The notes under the pieces are model-generated. The model saw only the letters and a list, made by a program, of their open reading frames with translations. It searched no databases and was not told the origin of the DNA. Shown here one piece after another: positions 23,901 through 35,159 of a stretch of 64,000 nt of DNA. This stretch comes from Diphasiastrum complanatum (Eukaryota > Streptophyta > Lycopodiopsida > Lycopodiales > Lycopodiaceae): NCBI GenBank assembly GCA_029204225.1, contig CM055106.1, forward strand, positions 11,142,539-11,206,538, written 5' to 3'. The position numbers were made by a program, and so were the translations under genes. The first letter of the stretch is position 1, and every line of letters begins with the position of its first letter.

Positions 23901-24112
23901 GCATTCAGCTAGCAAAGAATCCAATGTTCCATGCGAGAACTAAACACATTGAGATTCAGTATCACTTTATACGTGAGAGGCTGCTGAGTCGTGAAATTCA
24001 TGTTGTTCATTGTAGCACAGAAGAACAACTAGCTGATATTTTCACTAAGCCACTTGTTGGAGAAAAGTTTGATAAGTTTAGATCAAAGCTTTCTGTACTT
24101 AAAGTTTGTTGA
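20950..24112 (+). pseudogene. copia B pol (protease, integrase, RT, RNase H), broken
   Basis: Protease with WYIDSGATRHM (about 20980); pre-integrase with LWHKRLGHLNLGSL (about 21385); integrase core with AFIDDMSHKTW and SNSGGEYKS; RT N-terminal part with KWIYRTKYHADGS and ETFAP (to 22945). The sequence then jumps directly to [15 protein letters not shown], so about 35 residues holding the first catalytic Asp of RT are missing. [10 protein letters not shown] follows near 23180. RNase H ends with DSQSGIQLAKNP and LADIFTKPL. There are further stops, including 23383, 23533 and 23672. It cannot make active RT. Confidence 0.9.
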
Positions 24113-24167
24113 CTTTAAAGCTATGTATATGACTGTATAAAAAGTAGACTCTACTTTAAGGGAGAGA

Positions 24168-24439
24168 GTTAGAATTAAAGTAGAATCATTGTGCTACTGT
24201 ACTGTGGGTCCTATCAGTTGATAAGGATCAGTTGGCCTCGCCACGAGGCAAGTGGACGGGACACGCATCCCGCCAACGGCAACCTGGGTCATGCATGGGT
24301 TGCTTGAGTGAACAACTATATGTACAATGTAATTTCATTTTGAGAAATATAGTTGCTACATGAGCTTGTTGTGGAGAGTGTTTTCTGTCTGTGTTACTAT
24401 ATAGCATGATCTGTGTTCCTGTTCGAAGCAAATTCTAAG
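24168..24439 (+). repeat. 3' LTR of copia B
   Basis: Matches 18605-18876 over 272 bp with only a few differences. A purine-rich tract (aagggagaga) precedes it. Confidence 0.92.
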
Positions 24440-25507
24440 TGATTGATGGTACATAAAGGACATTTTCTAGATCCATGCATTTTGAGGATTCTAGACACAA
24501 AGACATGGTGCATCTATCCTACACTCTTCATCATTTGCAGTAAAGACAAACTTTTTAGTAGCATTGAAAGAGTGTAAGGTTGAGAAAAAGTCCTTTTCAC
24601 AAGACATGTGGGAGCTAGCCCCACTTTCGATCCACCAATTGTCTCTTGAATTGCTATTGCTTGTTGGTGAGGATGTAGATGCCATCAAGAATACATCTAT
24701 TTCATCCTCCTCCTCCTCCTTTGCAAGGTTTCCTTGTTTGTCCTCCTCCACTTGTGCTCTTAGCCTCTTGTAGCATTCAGATGCATAATGCCCCTTCTTT
24801 CCACAAAAGAAGCATTTCTGCTTTGACTTGTCCTTTGAGCTTGATGCATCATCCTCTTCTTTGGCCTCCTTTGGATGCTTCTTCTTTTTATTGGTATTTT
24901 TTTTGCCCTTGAATGAGAAATTGGCTTTCTCATCACCATCCTGCAAAGACAAGGGACTCATCCTAGATTTTGCATGGAGCATCCTACACTATTCAACCAC
25001 TAATACAATGTGAAGTTTTTCTATAGTTGGCAAAGTGTCTTGGATGGCAAAACTTTGGACCAAATTTGCAAAGTCATTTCCTAGACCATTAAGGACAATT
25101 TGTACAAGCTCTCCATCATGAATCTTCTCTCCAATGGAAGCCAACTCCCTATTTAGAGACTTGATTCTAAGTACATAATCCTGTGCACTCTCCTCACTTC
25201 TCTTCATGCTTTGCAAAATTTGATTTCTGAGCATGAGTACTCTTGAAGTGTTACTAGATTCATAGATTGATTTTAAAGACTCCCAAGCCTCTTTAGCACT
25301 AGTACATGCTGATACTTCTCTCAACAAATCATTGCTCACATTCATCTTCACACAATGAAGTGCAAGCCTAGATCTCTTCTTGTATCTAGTTAACTCCTGT
25401 GCACCTAGAGGTTCATCTTCATCTTCCATCAAGAACTCATAAAGGTCTTGGAGCACCAAGAGTGACTCCATCCTAACTTTCCAAATAGCATAATTTGTAG
25501 AATTCAA
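24440..25507 (-). pseudogene. copia C gag and protease start, interrupted by copia B
   Basis: Minus-strand gag of an older copia element: TNYAIWKVRMESLL near the start, an Asp/Glu- and Lys-rich linker, a zinc knuckle CFFCGKKGHYASEC (about 24800), then the protease signature WWIESGASSHM (about 24590). The reading frame leads into the insertion point at 24440 and resumes at 18604. A stop near 24985 and a frame change near 24500 show decay. The integrase, RT and RNase H are missing beyond 18356. Confidence 0.88.
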
Positions 25508-25579
25508 TCTCTCACTAGCTTCTAGAAGCTATGCTCCAGCAGATCCCATCTTACTAGTGACTTCTACAAACAAGAAATA

Positions 25580-25930
25580 GATTTGAATGACTTGAAACTC
25601 ACAAAGGTCTCACACTTGCAGTGTTTCACTCGAATTTGATTTCTAATTCAACAAATGGACTTATAATCACAGTTCTATCACTCCCTCACAAAGCTGGAAT
25701 GAAGATAAGATGAAGTGAAAACTACTTTCAAACAAATCTTGCCAAGAAATGAATTTGATTGTCTCTGAAAACTAACTAAGGTCTCTCTCTTGTAGTTTTT
25801 CACTCAAATTAGATTTCTAATCCAACAAATGGACTTATAATATCAGTTCTAGCACTCCCTCACAAAGTTGGAATGAAGATAAGATGATGTGAAATCTACT
25901 TACAATAAAATCTTGTCAATTTTGGCTATT
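25580..25930. repeat. about 174-bp tandem duplication in the copia C 5' region
   Basis: Two adjacent, somewhat diverged copies (aaggtct near 25604 and 25778; caacaaatggacttataat in each). They lie just upstream of copia C gag on its strand, so they may be LTR or leader repeats. Confidence 0.75.
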
Positions 25931-26269
25931 TTTGGACAATAACATGACTAAATCTCCCTCACACTTTTTGATGTACTTTCAAGACCTGTAAAACAAGTTT
26001 AGAGGACCTGATTTCAGCCTAGATTAATTAGACTTCATGACCCTATGTCAAATCTAATCAATGGCACTCAATCTTGAGTTTGTTCGAATTGTGCATTATT
26101 GTTTGGTTTGCTTGTTTTTGAAGCGTCAACTCAAATGCCATTTTTTTCCTCTTGTTTTGATGTTAATGGAAATCTGCGAAAGCTAGTTGCTAGACTTGGC
26201 AGTCAGAGAAGAGCAGATATCATGCATTCATCTCTCATTCTTGCAGCACAACAGTAATCGCAATGCAAG

Positions 26270-26657
26270 TAGTTTTCCCAAAGCTACAGACATGGCTGCC
26301 TGGGACTCATCGGCGGAACATGAGCTGGCCTCCACAATGTCTCTGAACTGCATTGCAAATGGATGTTGTATTTGGCATTCCATATGCTCATGGCTGATTG
26401 TAAAGCTTCAAGGCTATGGCGGTGTAGCGAGGAAACCCATGGCAAGAAATGTTGTCATGAATTCACCATCGCCAAAAAAAACAGAGACACGGGCTCGCGA
26501 TGTATTCCTACGTACAATACGATGTACTCATACGTATTAAAAAGTGATAATAACGTTAGATAATGGGCCCGTAGGGACGCGTTAATGAGTTTTTTTGGGG
26601 GCTCGCCCTCCCGGGCTCGCCTCCCAAAAACTCGTAACGGGCCCTATTATCTAATAC
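26270..26657. repeat. palindromic foldback element, copy 2, with shared left flank
   Basis: The palindrome at about 26547-26657 repeats the arms seen at 18164-18292 (GTTAGATAATGGGCCCGTAG and its complement, with the same GGGGGCTCGCCC..GGGCTCGCC centre) but has more mismatches. The left flank (tttcccaaagctacagaca, ctggcctccacaatgtct) also matches 17955-18060, so the repeat unit is larger than the hairpin. Confidence 0.82.
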
Positions 26658-26659
26658 TT

Positions 26660-27620
26660 TTAAAAAATTCACAAAATCATTATGAAATCAATAAAAGGTT
26701 AAAATAAAATCTTATAACCTCAAATTTATAACTAAAACTATCTCATTTTGAACCATGAAAAACCTTACGAGTCTAAATTGAAGCGGGTCAAAGTGAATTT
26801 CAACCATTGGCTTTGTTTGTAGTTGTGTATTTTTACGCATACTAAGCTAGCATATCAGGGGAAAAACTAATCAATATACAAGGTTAACATAGGCACGATG
26901 ATTAGAGGATGGAAATAACATGTATCAAGAGAATCAAACAAGAAGGTAGTTGTTTATGCTTTTTAATATCATCAACCGATAAAATGTCACACATGACCAT
27001 GGTGATTATAGTGTGAAAAGGGCTTTATTAAGGGAATCAAACAAGAATGTAAAAATTAAACTTTTCCAAGTTGTTGTTGGTCTAAGTTAAAGCCTTGAAC
27101 ACTAGAAAAAAAATTGCAAATCAAATGGTTAAACTTTGTGCTTAAGGTTCATCAATGGAAGATGGACATGTTGAGTTAAGGCTAAAACGTCCAAGCTAGC
27201 TATTCACAAAATGAGTTAAAGCCCTTAATGCAAAAAAAAAGGTTGGAAACTCAATGGTCAAACCTGCATGTCTTATTGATGGAGGAAAGACCCTTATATG
27301 AAAGGCACAAAATTGGTTAGAAATATTGTCACGGTTAACTATTTTTATTTCTGGCGCATCTTACAGCATCGCCGCTACTCAACTCTTGTATTGCACCACT
27401 ATAAGCTAACAATCCTCTACTATCTCCACAACTTGTTCTTAATTACATTCGGAATCTATCTCGTGTCAAGTCGCCCATGTTTCATGCATTGAACTCTGAA
27501 GATGATGTAAGTTTGACGTCTTGTGCATCTATCAGATAACCGAATCTTCTACAGGAAATGATGCATGAACGTGTATATTGTTGATAATTGTGATTTACTG
27601 ATCTTCTGCTTTAAAGCTTC
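26660..27620. other. no gene seen
   Basis: AT-rich intergenic sequence. Short frames here have no recognisable motif. The right end may hold intron sequence of the WRKY relic (a pyrimidine-rich stretch and TGTAG near 27630). Confidence 0.5.
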
Positions 27621-27639
27621 TAATTGTAGGTAGGCGGCA

Positions 27640-27849
27640 ATATGCAGGAAGGTGCAGAAAAAGTGGATCGTGTGTGTTCCATTGACAACAGGAATCGGCA
27701 GAGCTAGCAGCGAAGGCCTGCCAACAATAACTACTTGGTCGTGGCACAAGTATGGTCAGAAGCCCATCAAAGGCCCTCCTTTTCTCTCTCTCATGGATAG
27801 TATCAAATTTTTACTCACCCCTCCTCGTTTTAAGCTCCTCAATAAGTAA
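27640..27849 (+). pseudogene. WRKY transcription factor fragment (group IIe/IId-like)
   Basis: Partial WRKY DNA-binding domain. The frame reads QKKWIVCVPL, then TTWSWHKYGQKPIKGPP. WRKYGQKPIKGSP preceded by KK.V.VP is characteristic of group IIe/IId WRKY proteins, whose domain binds W-box DNA. The Arg of WRKY is His here (WHKY). After KGPP the frame departs from the family: the expected tyrosines, Cys-x5-Cys and His-x-His of the zinc finger are absent. WRKY genes of this group have an intron just after this point, so the second exon may be lost or displaced. No downstream exon is visible within 1 kb. Probably a relic. Confidence 0.75.
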
Positions 27850-29038
27850 TTCGGCTATCAAAGTATATACCCCCTATAAGAGTCATTCGGTTTATTAAGG
27901 GTCAAGATTTGATCAAAGTTCATCCTACGGTTATGATTGTTTGCTTCATAAGAAAGTCACCTACTAGCCACACCTACTTACCTAAAAACTTGAGAGGTAG
28001 GCTATATAAACAAAGCATTGCCCACCAAATTCTTCATGTGTTCGCTCTCCTTGCCTCTGCAAAAAAATGTGTGTTGTAGAGCGCTCACCTACACGATTGG
28101 ATCGCGACCTACTCTTGCATCTGATGAGTTTCCTTTATGTTTACACTCTCTACCACTTCAATTACAGTTTGGAGATGATAGGAAGATGCATAATCACCAT
28201 CGCTGAAGCTATGGAAACTCTTATGGTTTGCACATAACAAACAAAAACTGTTCCGATACGCCCATCTGGTCGCGCCCATACTACACATTCTGATGCACCC
28301 ATGTACTACACATTCGGATGCGCCCATATACTACACATTCTGATGTGCCCTTCTGTCCGCTATTGATAGCGCTAACAGTACCACAATTGCAGAAATATTC
28401 ATAAGTGGAACAACGATTGTTGTCAGCATCGAAACTACATGTTTTTAGCATACATATATGCATACACCTTCTTTGTTGATCATAGACAAACAAAGTGTGT
28501 AGAAACTAACAATATGCGTTGTCCTTGCTTAGCATTAAGCCCACTATTTGCGGTGAACACACGTTATTACATAAATATCGTGTGATCATCATTAGGGGAT
28601 ATTAGAATTCAAAATACACACTTTGTCAAGATGTTGTTTTTGACTTCGCACGCATTCAATGCTTATGTGTCCCAATGAATGGTCTCCATCTGTGACGAAC
28701 TGTAACAGTGGTTGACGGACGAAAATTGTATTTAACTTTCCCGGCCAAATTTTCGTGATTTTCAAATATCCCGCCGGGCAGAACAAACAAATGTGATTGG
28801 ACCACAGTTACTGCCCGAATACTCTTATGTTGCCCGTCATTGTTCACTCGAGGTTGATTTGACGTCAATAGTCATAAACTGTGGTTAACTAATCCTTGTA
28901 GTTAAGGAACTTCTTGTCATTCATAGGTATACCTCTCATTTTCTTCATTCTAGCTCTCATTTTCTTGTCATTCTTAGGTTTACCTCGCGATCTCTACATT
29001 CTCTCCAATCTCAGCTTGTGTACTCGTAGTTTCAACTA
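27850..29038. other. no gene seen; upstream region of family A copy 2
   Basis: Short imperfect repeats (CACATTCTGATG/CGCCCATA type) occur at 28260-28350. From about 28760 the sequence contains GGGCAG/CTGCCCG motifs, GACGTCAAT and GGTTAACT, which are partly shared with the region upstream of family A copy 3 (62565-62680). Confidence 0.55.
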
Positions 29039-30178
29039 ATGGCTACACATAATCGTAGACCAAGAGGAACCATTGATGCAATCAATATTTGCAATGAAAA
29101 AAATGCAGAAGATCAATGGATCTTTATGCATCCCTCTGCAAAAAGCTCATCCCGAAAAAGAAAAAGATCGGATAACATATATAGAAGCTTTTGGAAAGGC
29201 AGGATAATGGATTTTAAAGTATCACTTGCCATTCAATCTATCACGGAAGTTTTAGTTCAGCATGCTTATCTTCACAATGAGCTCAACATTCATGATTTGA
29301 ATCCAAATGATAGAAGGAAATGCAATTTTAAAATTTCAGATTCAATTTCTTTAGATTTAGCATTTTCTTTAAATTATATTTTTCTTGAGATGTTTTTGTT
29401 GGTTTTGCAGATTTGTATCCATCAAATTTCTTTGAATGGCAATCAGTTCAATCGATTGCAGGAATAATCGATGTCGTACATTCGGATATCGGTATTTCAC
29501 AATATAAAGGTCGTTTTCCAAAATCACTTTTAGAGTCAAGAGTTTTTTTTTATGATCACACCTATTTTCCTGATAAAAATGGTTTAGTTGGTAGATTAGA
29601 GCCATATCCTCTACCAGATTTTTCAAGTGAGGAAAGGATTTCTCTTGATGCAGCAATTTCAGAAAGTTTTCGATCTAGGCTATATATTGATATTCAGAGT
29701 ATATTAAAATGTAGCATTGGATCAAATAATAATAGATTAAGTTGGTATCTACCTTTTACTATTTTTGTTGATTTTTTTTTCAAATGCAATGTTTGGAGAA
29801 CGAAAACAATGTTTATTTGTAAGGACTTGAGTGCTGATATAATCGCCGAGTTGTTGGATGATGGTTGGGATACAAAACAAAATCAGCAAGTTGAGTGCAG
29901 AGTATGTTACTCATCCATGACATTTAGATATCACATCGAAAAACAAATGCTCACTTTGCTGCTGTATTATAGAAGATGGATTAAATGCAAAAACGTTTGG
30001 AAGCCACTTGATCAACCCTCAAGAGCAACTTCATATAACAGTGAAAATAAATGACAACATTCTTGCAATGGCTGAGGTCGAGGAAGATTGGTGTCTCAAT
30101 CACATTTGATCAGAACTAGACATGTTGCAATTCGATCTACCTCAGTACTATCAATTTCGATTGAATGGTGTAAAGGTA
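29039..30178 (+). pseudogene. family A protein, copy 2 (most complete)
   Basis: Unknown protein, best preserved of the three copies. The ATG at 29039 opens MATHNRRPRGTIDAI. It is followed by WIFMHPS, a basic run (RKRKRSD), SFWKGRIMDFKVS and EVLVQHAYLHNELN. After a probable intron ending TTTTGCAG (29410), exon 2 has LYPSNFFEWQS, DVVHSDIGISQYKGRF, FFYDHTYFPDKN, FICKDLSADIIAELL, a CRVC pair and FRYHIEKQMLTLL. The frame shifts near 30005; in the other frame the conserved AEVEEDWCLNHI follows, with one stop. No catalytic motif is recognised. The basic run near the N-terminus suggests nuclear location. It stands alone here, without the transposase or H3-like gene. Confidence 0.62.
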
Positions 30179-30759
30179 CTTTATGCCATATAAAAATATT
30201 CCTTTTTTTCTATTTCTAAGTGAATTAGTTTCATAAAATATATAACTAAAACAATTTCTCTTGTGTAAGAGTAAGGCAGGAAGAGCATATAAAATGCAAA
30301 GACATCGGACTTGAAGATCCATAAATTATGAACTATGGAATTTTGTATTATGTAATACAATTTATTGTATACATCATTTTTGAAAATATATGAACCACTT
30401 TTTCTATGAGGCTCTTTCATTTCTATGATCTCCATTTTCATTGTGCAAAACACAATGTAATTGCAACTGGATAATATGAGTTTTCGATAGCATGATTCAT
30501 TGTCTCCTGCAGAAAATACACTATCTCCATTGGGGAGATCTTCAGTCACTTGAACTCTAGTGATCACTACAATCGATGCTTGCCCTTGTTAAAGTCTCGT
30601 ATATATTAGTTGTATTTTTTGTCTTCATTGCCTTGGTCTGTATTGTCCTTGTCTTGGCATATTTGGATATGTTCAGATGATGATCTGATCAAAGCTTTGC
30701 TGCAACAAATCTAAGTGAACTAATGTTGCATGTTTGGATTGGTTGTGGCAAAAATTCAA

Positions 30760-31329
30760 TCAGATCATCATTCTGAACTTATTTAAAAAAGACCATGGTA
30801 AAGGCAAGGCATACCAAGGCAATGAAAAACAAACATGTCGAAAAACAGTAGAAATTGAAGATGAATGAATCATAATGAAGATTTCTGAGGCTGCCTTGAG
30901 CCTTAGAATCCTTGATGAGTCTGATGGCAATGTCGTCGTTGGTTTGTGCAATGGTCTTTCCGTCAGCAGGAACTTCATGAAGTATTTGGACTCATAGCTA
31001 GTACCCTTGCCATGAATCGTCTCGCCCAGGTTAGGAGATCCAATGCTTTGTAGATGTTCTGGGGAGATGTCGATTATGGTATAACTGACATCTTTTGAGG
31101 TGATCCGGAAGGAATGGAACTTGTCAGTGGAATAGGCCACGCGGACCAAACTCTCACTCTACTGATCAGAAAAATAAGTCATGAGATCAAAGCCAAGGTT
31201 AGTAAAAATATCCTTGGCCAAGATCAATGCTTCAGTATAATTCTTGATGGAGATCAAGAATATATCGCCCACATAAGGTTTGGGGGCCTTACGGTGATGG
31301 AGTGAGTAATAAGTATCTTTGGAGGCCAT
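30760..31329 (-). pseudogene. unidentified minus-strand ORF with one stop
   Basis: The ATG at 31329 opens MASKDTYYSLHHRKAPKPYV. The frame runs about 190 codons to 30760, interrupted only by a TAG at 31159. Segments include DIFLISIKNYTEALILAKDIF and YTIIDISPEHLQSIG. I do not recognise a family. It lies downstream, on the same strand, of the gypsy relic at 32041-34140, so it may be an extra ORF of that element or a neighbouring gene. Nearly uninterrupted length is the main argument for a real protein. Confidence 0.4.
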
Positions 31330-32040
31330 GATAGCAGTACTAAAAGAGTTCTAGAAAGTTCTGAAAATTTTAAAGATTCTGGAAATTTTAAAAATTTTGG
31401 AAATTTTCAACATGAACTCTCTTGCAGAATTGTAGAATGAACTCGTGGAGAGGATGGGGAGTCCTATATATAGATTATTTTGGGCAGGAAATCACAATTT
31501 CACCCAATAATCGTCCTCAATGCCTACAATTTCTTAGTGAGATTCACGAATATCAAGGCAATATTCTGAGGTCCGACAAATTCCTGTCAGTGGTTTTTTG
31601 TACAAAAATGAGTGAAATTGTCTGATAGTACAAAAATTGGCATGATCAAAATTCGTTGATGTGACAAAGAAATCATGGAACTAATTTTGAGGCTCAGCGA
31701 ATTACCTATGAATTCTATCAATGAGGATCTGATGAAATAATTGATGTCTTTTTATTTTTGGAAGGTTTGATTATGTAGCGAAATTTGCAAATGTGATAAA
31801 TGAATAGTGCGCATTGAAAATGGGTCTAGGCAAATTCTATCTGATATGATTGTGCATCAGAAATTTAGAAAAAGAATGAATCTGGTGGTTGCATAGAAAA
31901 AGATTAATTGTATTCCTGATCTGATGATATCTTGATGGTCTAAACAAGAAACATACCAAAAAATTGTCAAAATGGCAAGCAGGTAGAAAATAGAAATAAA
32001 TAGATAAAATCTAGAAAATAAAACAAACTAGTACATATCA

Positions 32041-34140
32041 AGATAAAAATAGGGTTCATTGTACTTTCTAAGTCTGCTTCCATTGACCACAGTGTCTAAG
32101 GTATTGCCTTGTAGGGTTTGGAGTTGAACATATCCACAAAGGCAAATATGTTTTGAATGACATAAGGTCCTTGGCCAGAAAATTTTAGTTTGCCCTTAAA
32201 TGTCTTGGCTTGGTATAAGAGGACAATCTCCAATTTGGAATTCTTTGAGTTTTAAAAATCGATCATGCCATGCCATTTGTTGACGTTTGTGGACTTGTTG
32301 AGCATGGATGCGATCCGTCGTGTTTCACACAGTTGTTCCAGATGAAATAGTCTTTAGCTAGAATCTGTCGATTATCTAGCTCTAGATTATATGTTACTAG
32401 TAGGGATGGAATATGGAATTCCACAGGCATGACAACTTCCTGGCCAGATACTAGCTAGAAAGGGGTGGCTCTCTTCGGGGTAGTGCAATAGGCCCATAGA
32501 GCGGCGTGAAGTTTTAGTTCCCAATCGGATCGACTGGACTCGATGGTCTTGATTAGAACACCACATAAGATTTTGTTGGTGGATTCCACCTAGCCATTGC
32601 ATCGTGGATAATAAGGAGAACTTTTGTAATGTACCACAAAAAATCTCGAAAGTAGATTTGCTATGACAGAGTTAAAGAAATGTGTACCCCTATCACTGAT
32701 AAGTTCTAGAGGACATTCGAAACGAACGATAACTTGTTCATAGAGAAATTTTGTGGTAGAACGAGCGTCAACATTTATAATAGTTCTAGCTTCGGCCCAT
32801 TTTCACTACGATATATCTAGATTGAGTGTGTCGAGCAGCGGGACTGATCAGTCCAACATAATCAATCCCCCATTTCTGGAAAGTTTGATCAGTCATGACA
32901 GGGTGTAAAGGCATAGACATATAGTCTGTTTTTTTAAAGCGTTTTGTTCGTTGACAAACATCACAGGCCTTTACATAGGTGTGGGTATCTTTGAAGATAG
33001 TTGGCCACCAAAATCCTGCCAAGAGGATTTTGTTGGCAGTCTTTTCGGAAGAGTAATGACCAGCTCCGACACCTTCATGGGTTAGGGAGATAACTGAGGT
33101 TATTTCACTTTCAGTAAGACATAGTCAAACATCTAATCCTTGCTTGTATAGTTTTCCTGCAATTAACGTATAAGGTTTTGTTTTGAGAACCAACGCATGT
33201 TGTTCGGGTTTAGGTAAGGAGGGATCCATCTGCCTTGAAGTCAAATATTCAGTAATATCCTTGGCCCAAACTGGGGTATAGTCAACTTGAAAAAGAATGG
33301 CATCAGGTAAATCATCGTTCACACCTTGGTCTGGAGTTGGTAGATTAGGGATTCGAGATAAATGATCTACTAGAAAATGTTGAACATCCTTTTTAACAAC
33401 AATGCAAAACTCAAACTCGCATAACAACAAAATCCATTCAGTAATGCGGCCAGTTGTGCAAGTTTTATTGATGAGGTAGAGAAGTGTTTGATGATCAGTG
33501 AAGAACGCAAAAACTTTTCCCAGGAGATAATGGCAAAATTTCTGAACCGCATACACCATTGCCAAAGCTTCACACTCGGTAGTGGTGTAGTTGACTTCAA
33601 CAGGGATCAATTGTCTACTGAGAAATCGAATTGGATAATCCTTTTTGAATTCTTCGGGTTGGGTGAGCACTACCCCAATGGCATACTTGGATGCATCGGT
33701 ATGCACATGAAATTCTTTGGAGTAATCAGGAGCCCGGAGAATAGGTGCATTGGTGAGGGCTTCTTTCAATTGAATGAATGCAACTCGTTGTTCATCAGTC
33801 TATTTGGAAACAACAACCATCTTATAAATTAATCGTGCTTTATTAACGAAATCGAGAATGAAGCAACGATAATAACTAGCGTGGCCTAGGAATGAATAGA
33901 CTTCGGGGATAGTGCGTGGTTCTGGCAGATTTTCAATGATCAAGACCTTGTCAGGGTCAGTTGTGATGCCGCTTTTTGAAATGATATGCCCTAGGATGAT
34001 GCCATGTGTTACCCAGATCTGGCATTTTTCAGGGTTTAAGGAGATTTCGAAGCGTTGACATTGGATAAAAAAATTTCCAGCACAGACAAACGATGTGTTT
34101 CTTTAGAATGTGCTCCTAAATCGTCAAAGTAAACTTATAG
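32041..34140 (-). pseudogene. Ty3/gypsy G pol relic (RT end, RNase H, integrase)
   Basis: Minus-strand pol. It begins abruptly at the RT catalytic region (DDLGAHSKETHRL near 34120), then RT tail (SGITTDPDKV type), RNase H with TDASKYAIGVVL and FFTDHQTLLYL (about 33700-33470), and integrase zinc region with CDVCQRTKR (about 32960) and WGIDYVG. Further left are integrase core and tail remnants with frameshifts (FSGQGPYVI near 32180). The first half of RT, protease and gag are missing. The cut lies next to an LTR-like sequence at 34145. The order of RNase H before integrase identifies Ty3/gypsy. Confidence 0.9.
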
Positions 34141-34144
34141 GGTA

Positions 34145-35020
34145 TGTTGGAAAGAGGGAGGAATGAGGGTGTGTGAGGATGAGAGACAAAAATAGCTCGA
34201 AAGAAAAACGAACACGAAAAAGAAGAGAACCTGAAACTCGAACGAATAACGAACTCGAACGGAATGTGTTCGTGCGCAGCGGAATGAGCTATATTGCTTC
34301 TTCCCTAAGCATGACTACGCCTATCAGAAAACGAATAGAATATTAGTGATAGAAATCACGGTCGTTCTGATTACATAGCCAAACAGTAACAAAACAAACA
34401 CCAGAAGAGTAATTTGTCACGAAGTGAGCAACAGGAAAGTCAGACAGAATGAAAATAAGCATAGCAATATGACACTAATCTGAACATAGAATAAGAGAGC
34501 TGATATCAGATTAAGTACAACGAAATGTACATGTCAACAATGCAATAAAGCACAAGACAATAGCGGACGAAATTGCGTGCTCTACAAAGCTTAAGCAATC
34601 TGTAAATCAGGAATGAATATGTTACTTACAATAAAGAATCAATGCGTGAGGGCATCTACTTCGTTTATCTCACAAACTTCTAATACTTGCTCTATATTAC
34701 ACACACAATTGGTTTCTCTACCATTATTGAATACGCAAATGGAATTCAGTATATATATACATCTCTTTACAGGTGTGCAGATGAAGAAGGTACAAGGTGG
34801 ATGTGCTGTCTATAGGAGATCGTGGGTGGCTGCTATCGTTGTCAGATCCGTTAGCACAGTTGCATGAGATCAGCGTGAGAAGGCCGTGACGTCAGCTTTT
34901 GCTGAAATGGACGTTGGTGAAGCGTCTATCACAAAACGTGTGTGAAAATACAGTGTCATGTCTCTTTCACCTTTTCTTCATCTGTGAGAATTTACTTGTA
35001 TTTATGTAGACAATGTGACA
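34145..35020 (-). repeat. gypsy LTR-like sequence abutting the RT relic
   Basis: Runs from TGTTGG (34145) to GTGACA (35020). It shares a layout and several stretches (GAGATCGTGG..GCTGC, AGAAGGC.GTGAC, ATGTGACA end) with the LTR at 51658-52384. There is no primer-binding site next to it. The pol sequence starts within a few bases, which suggests a deletion that ran from the LTR edge into RT. Confidence 0.6.
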
Positions 35021-35159
35021 ACATGAGTAAAATGTAGCATGAATGGAGGCAGATTAAAATGTGATTTAGGAGAGTAGAGGAGATAAATCCAGCACCCCCC
35101 GTTAATCTGGATCTGTGAATGCCTTGATCCTCAGACTCAGCACCTCCTCATCGCTGCGC

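Larger units (their letters stand above)
18605..24439 (+). mobile_element. Ty1/copia retrotransposon B, with two LTRs, nested in copia C
   Basis: Two 272-bp LTRs (18605-18876, 24168-24439) with TTAGAATT...AATTCTAA ends are about 97% alike by eye. A primer-binding site follows the left LTR and a purine tract precedes the right one. TGATTGA occurs directly outside both ends (18598-18604, 24440-24446) as the target duplication; at 7 bp it is longer than the usual 5. The internal genes are broken by stops and by a deletion in RT, so the copy is not autonomous although its LTRs look fairly young. Confidence 0.93.

Noticed and set aside
25560-25930. CRISPR-like direct repeats
   Set aside because: Only two long adjacent copies, in a copia leader; no short repeat-spacer structure, and the host is a plant.
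28260-28360. Minisatellite CGCCCATACTACACATTC(T/G)GATG
   Set aside because: Only three or four irregular copies; noted in the flank description but too weak for a separate repeat call.
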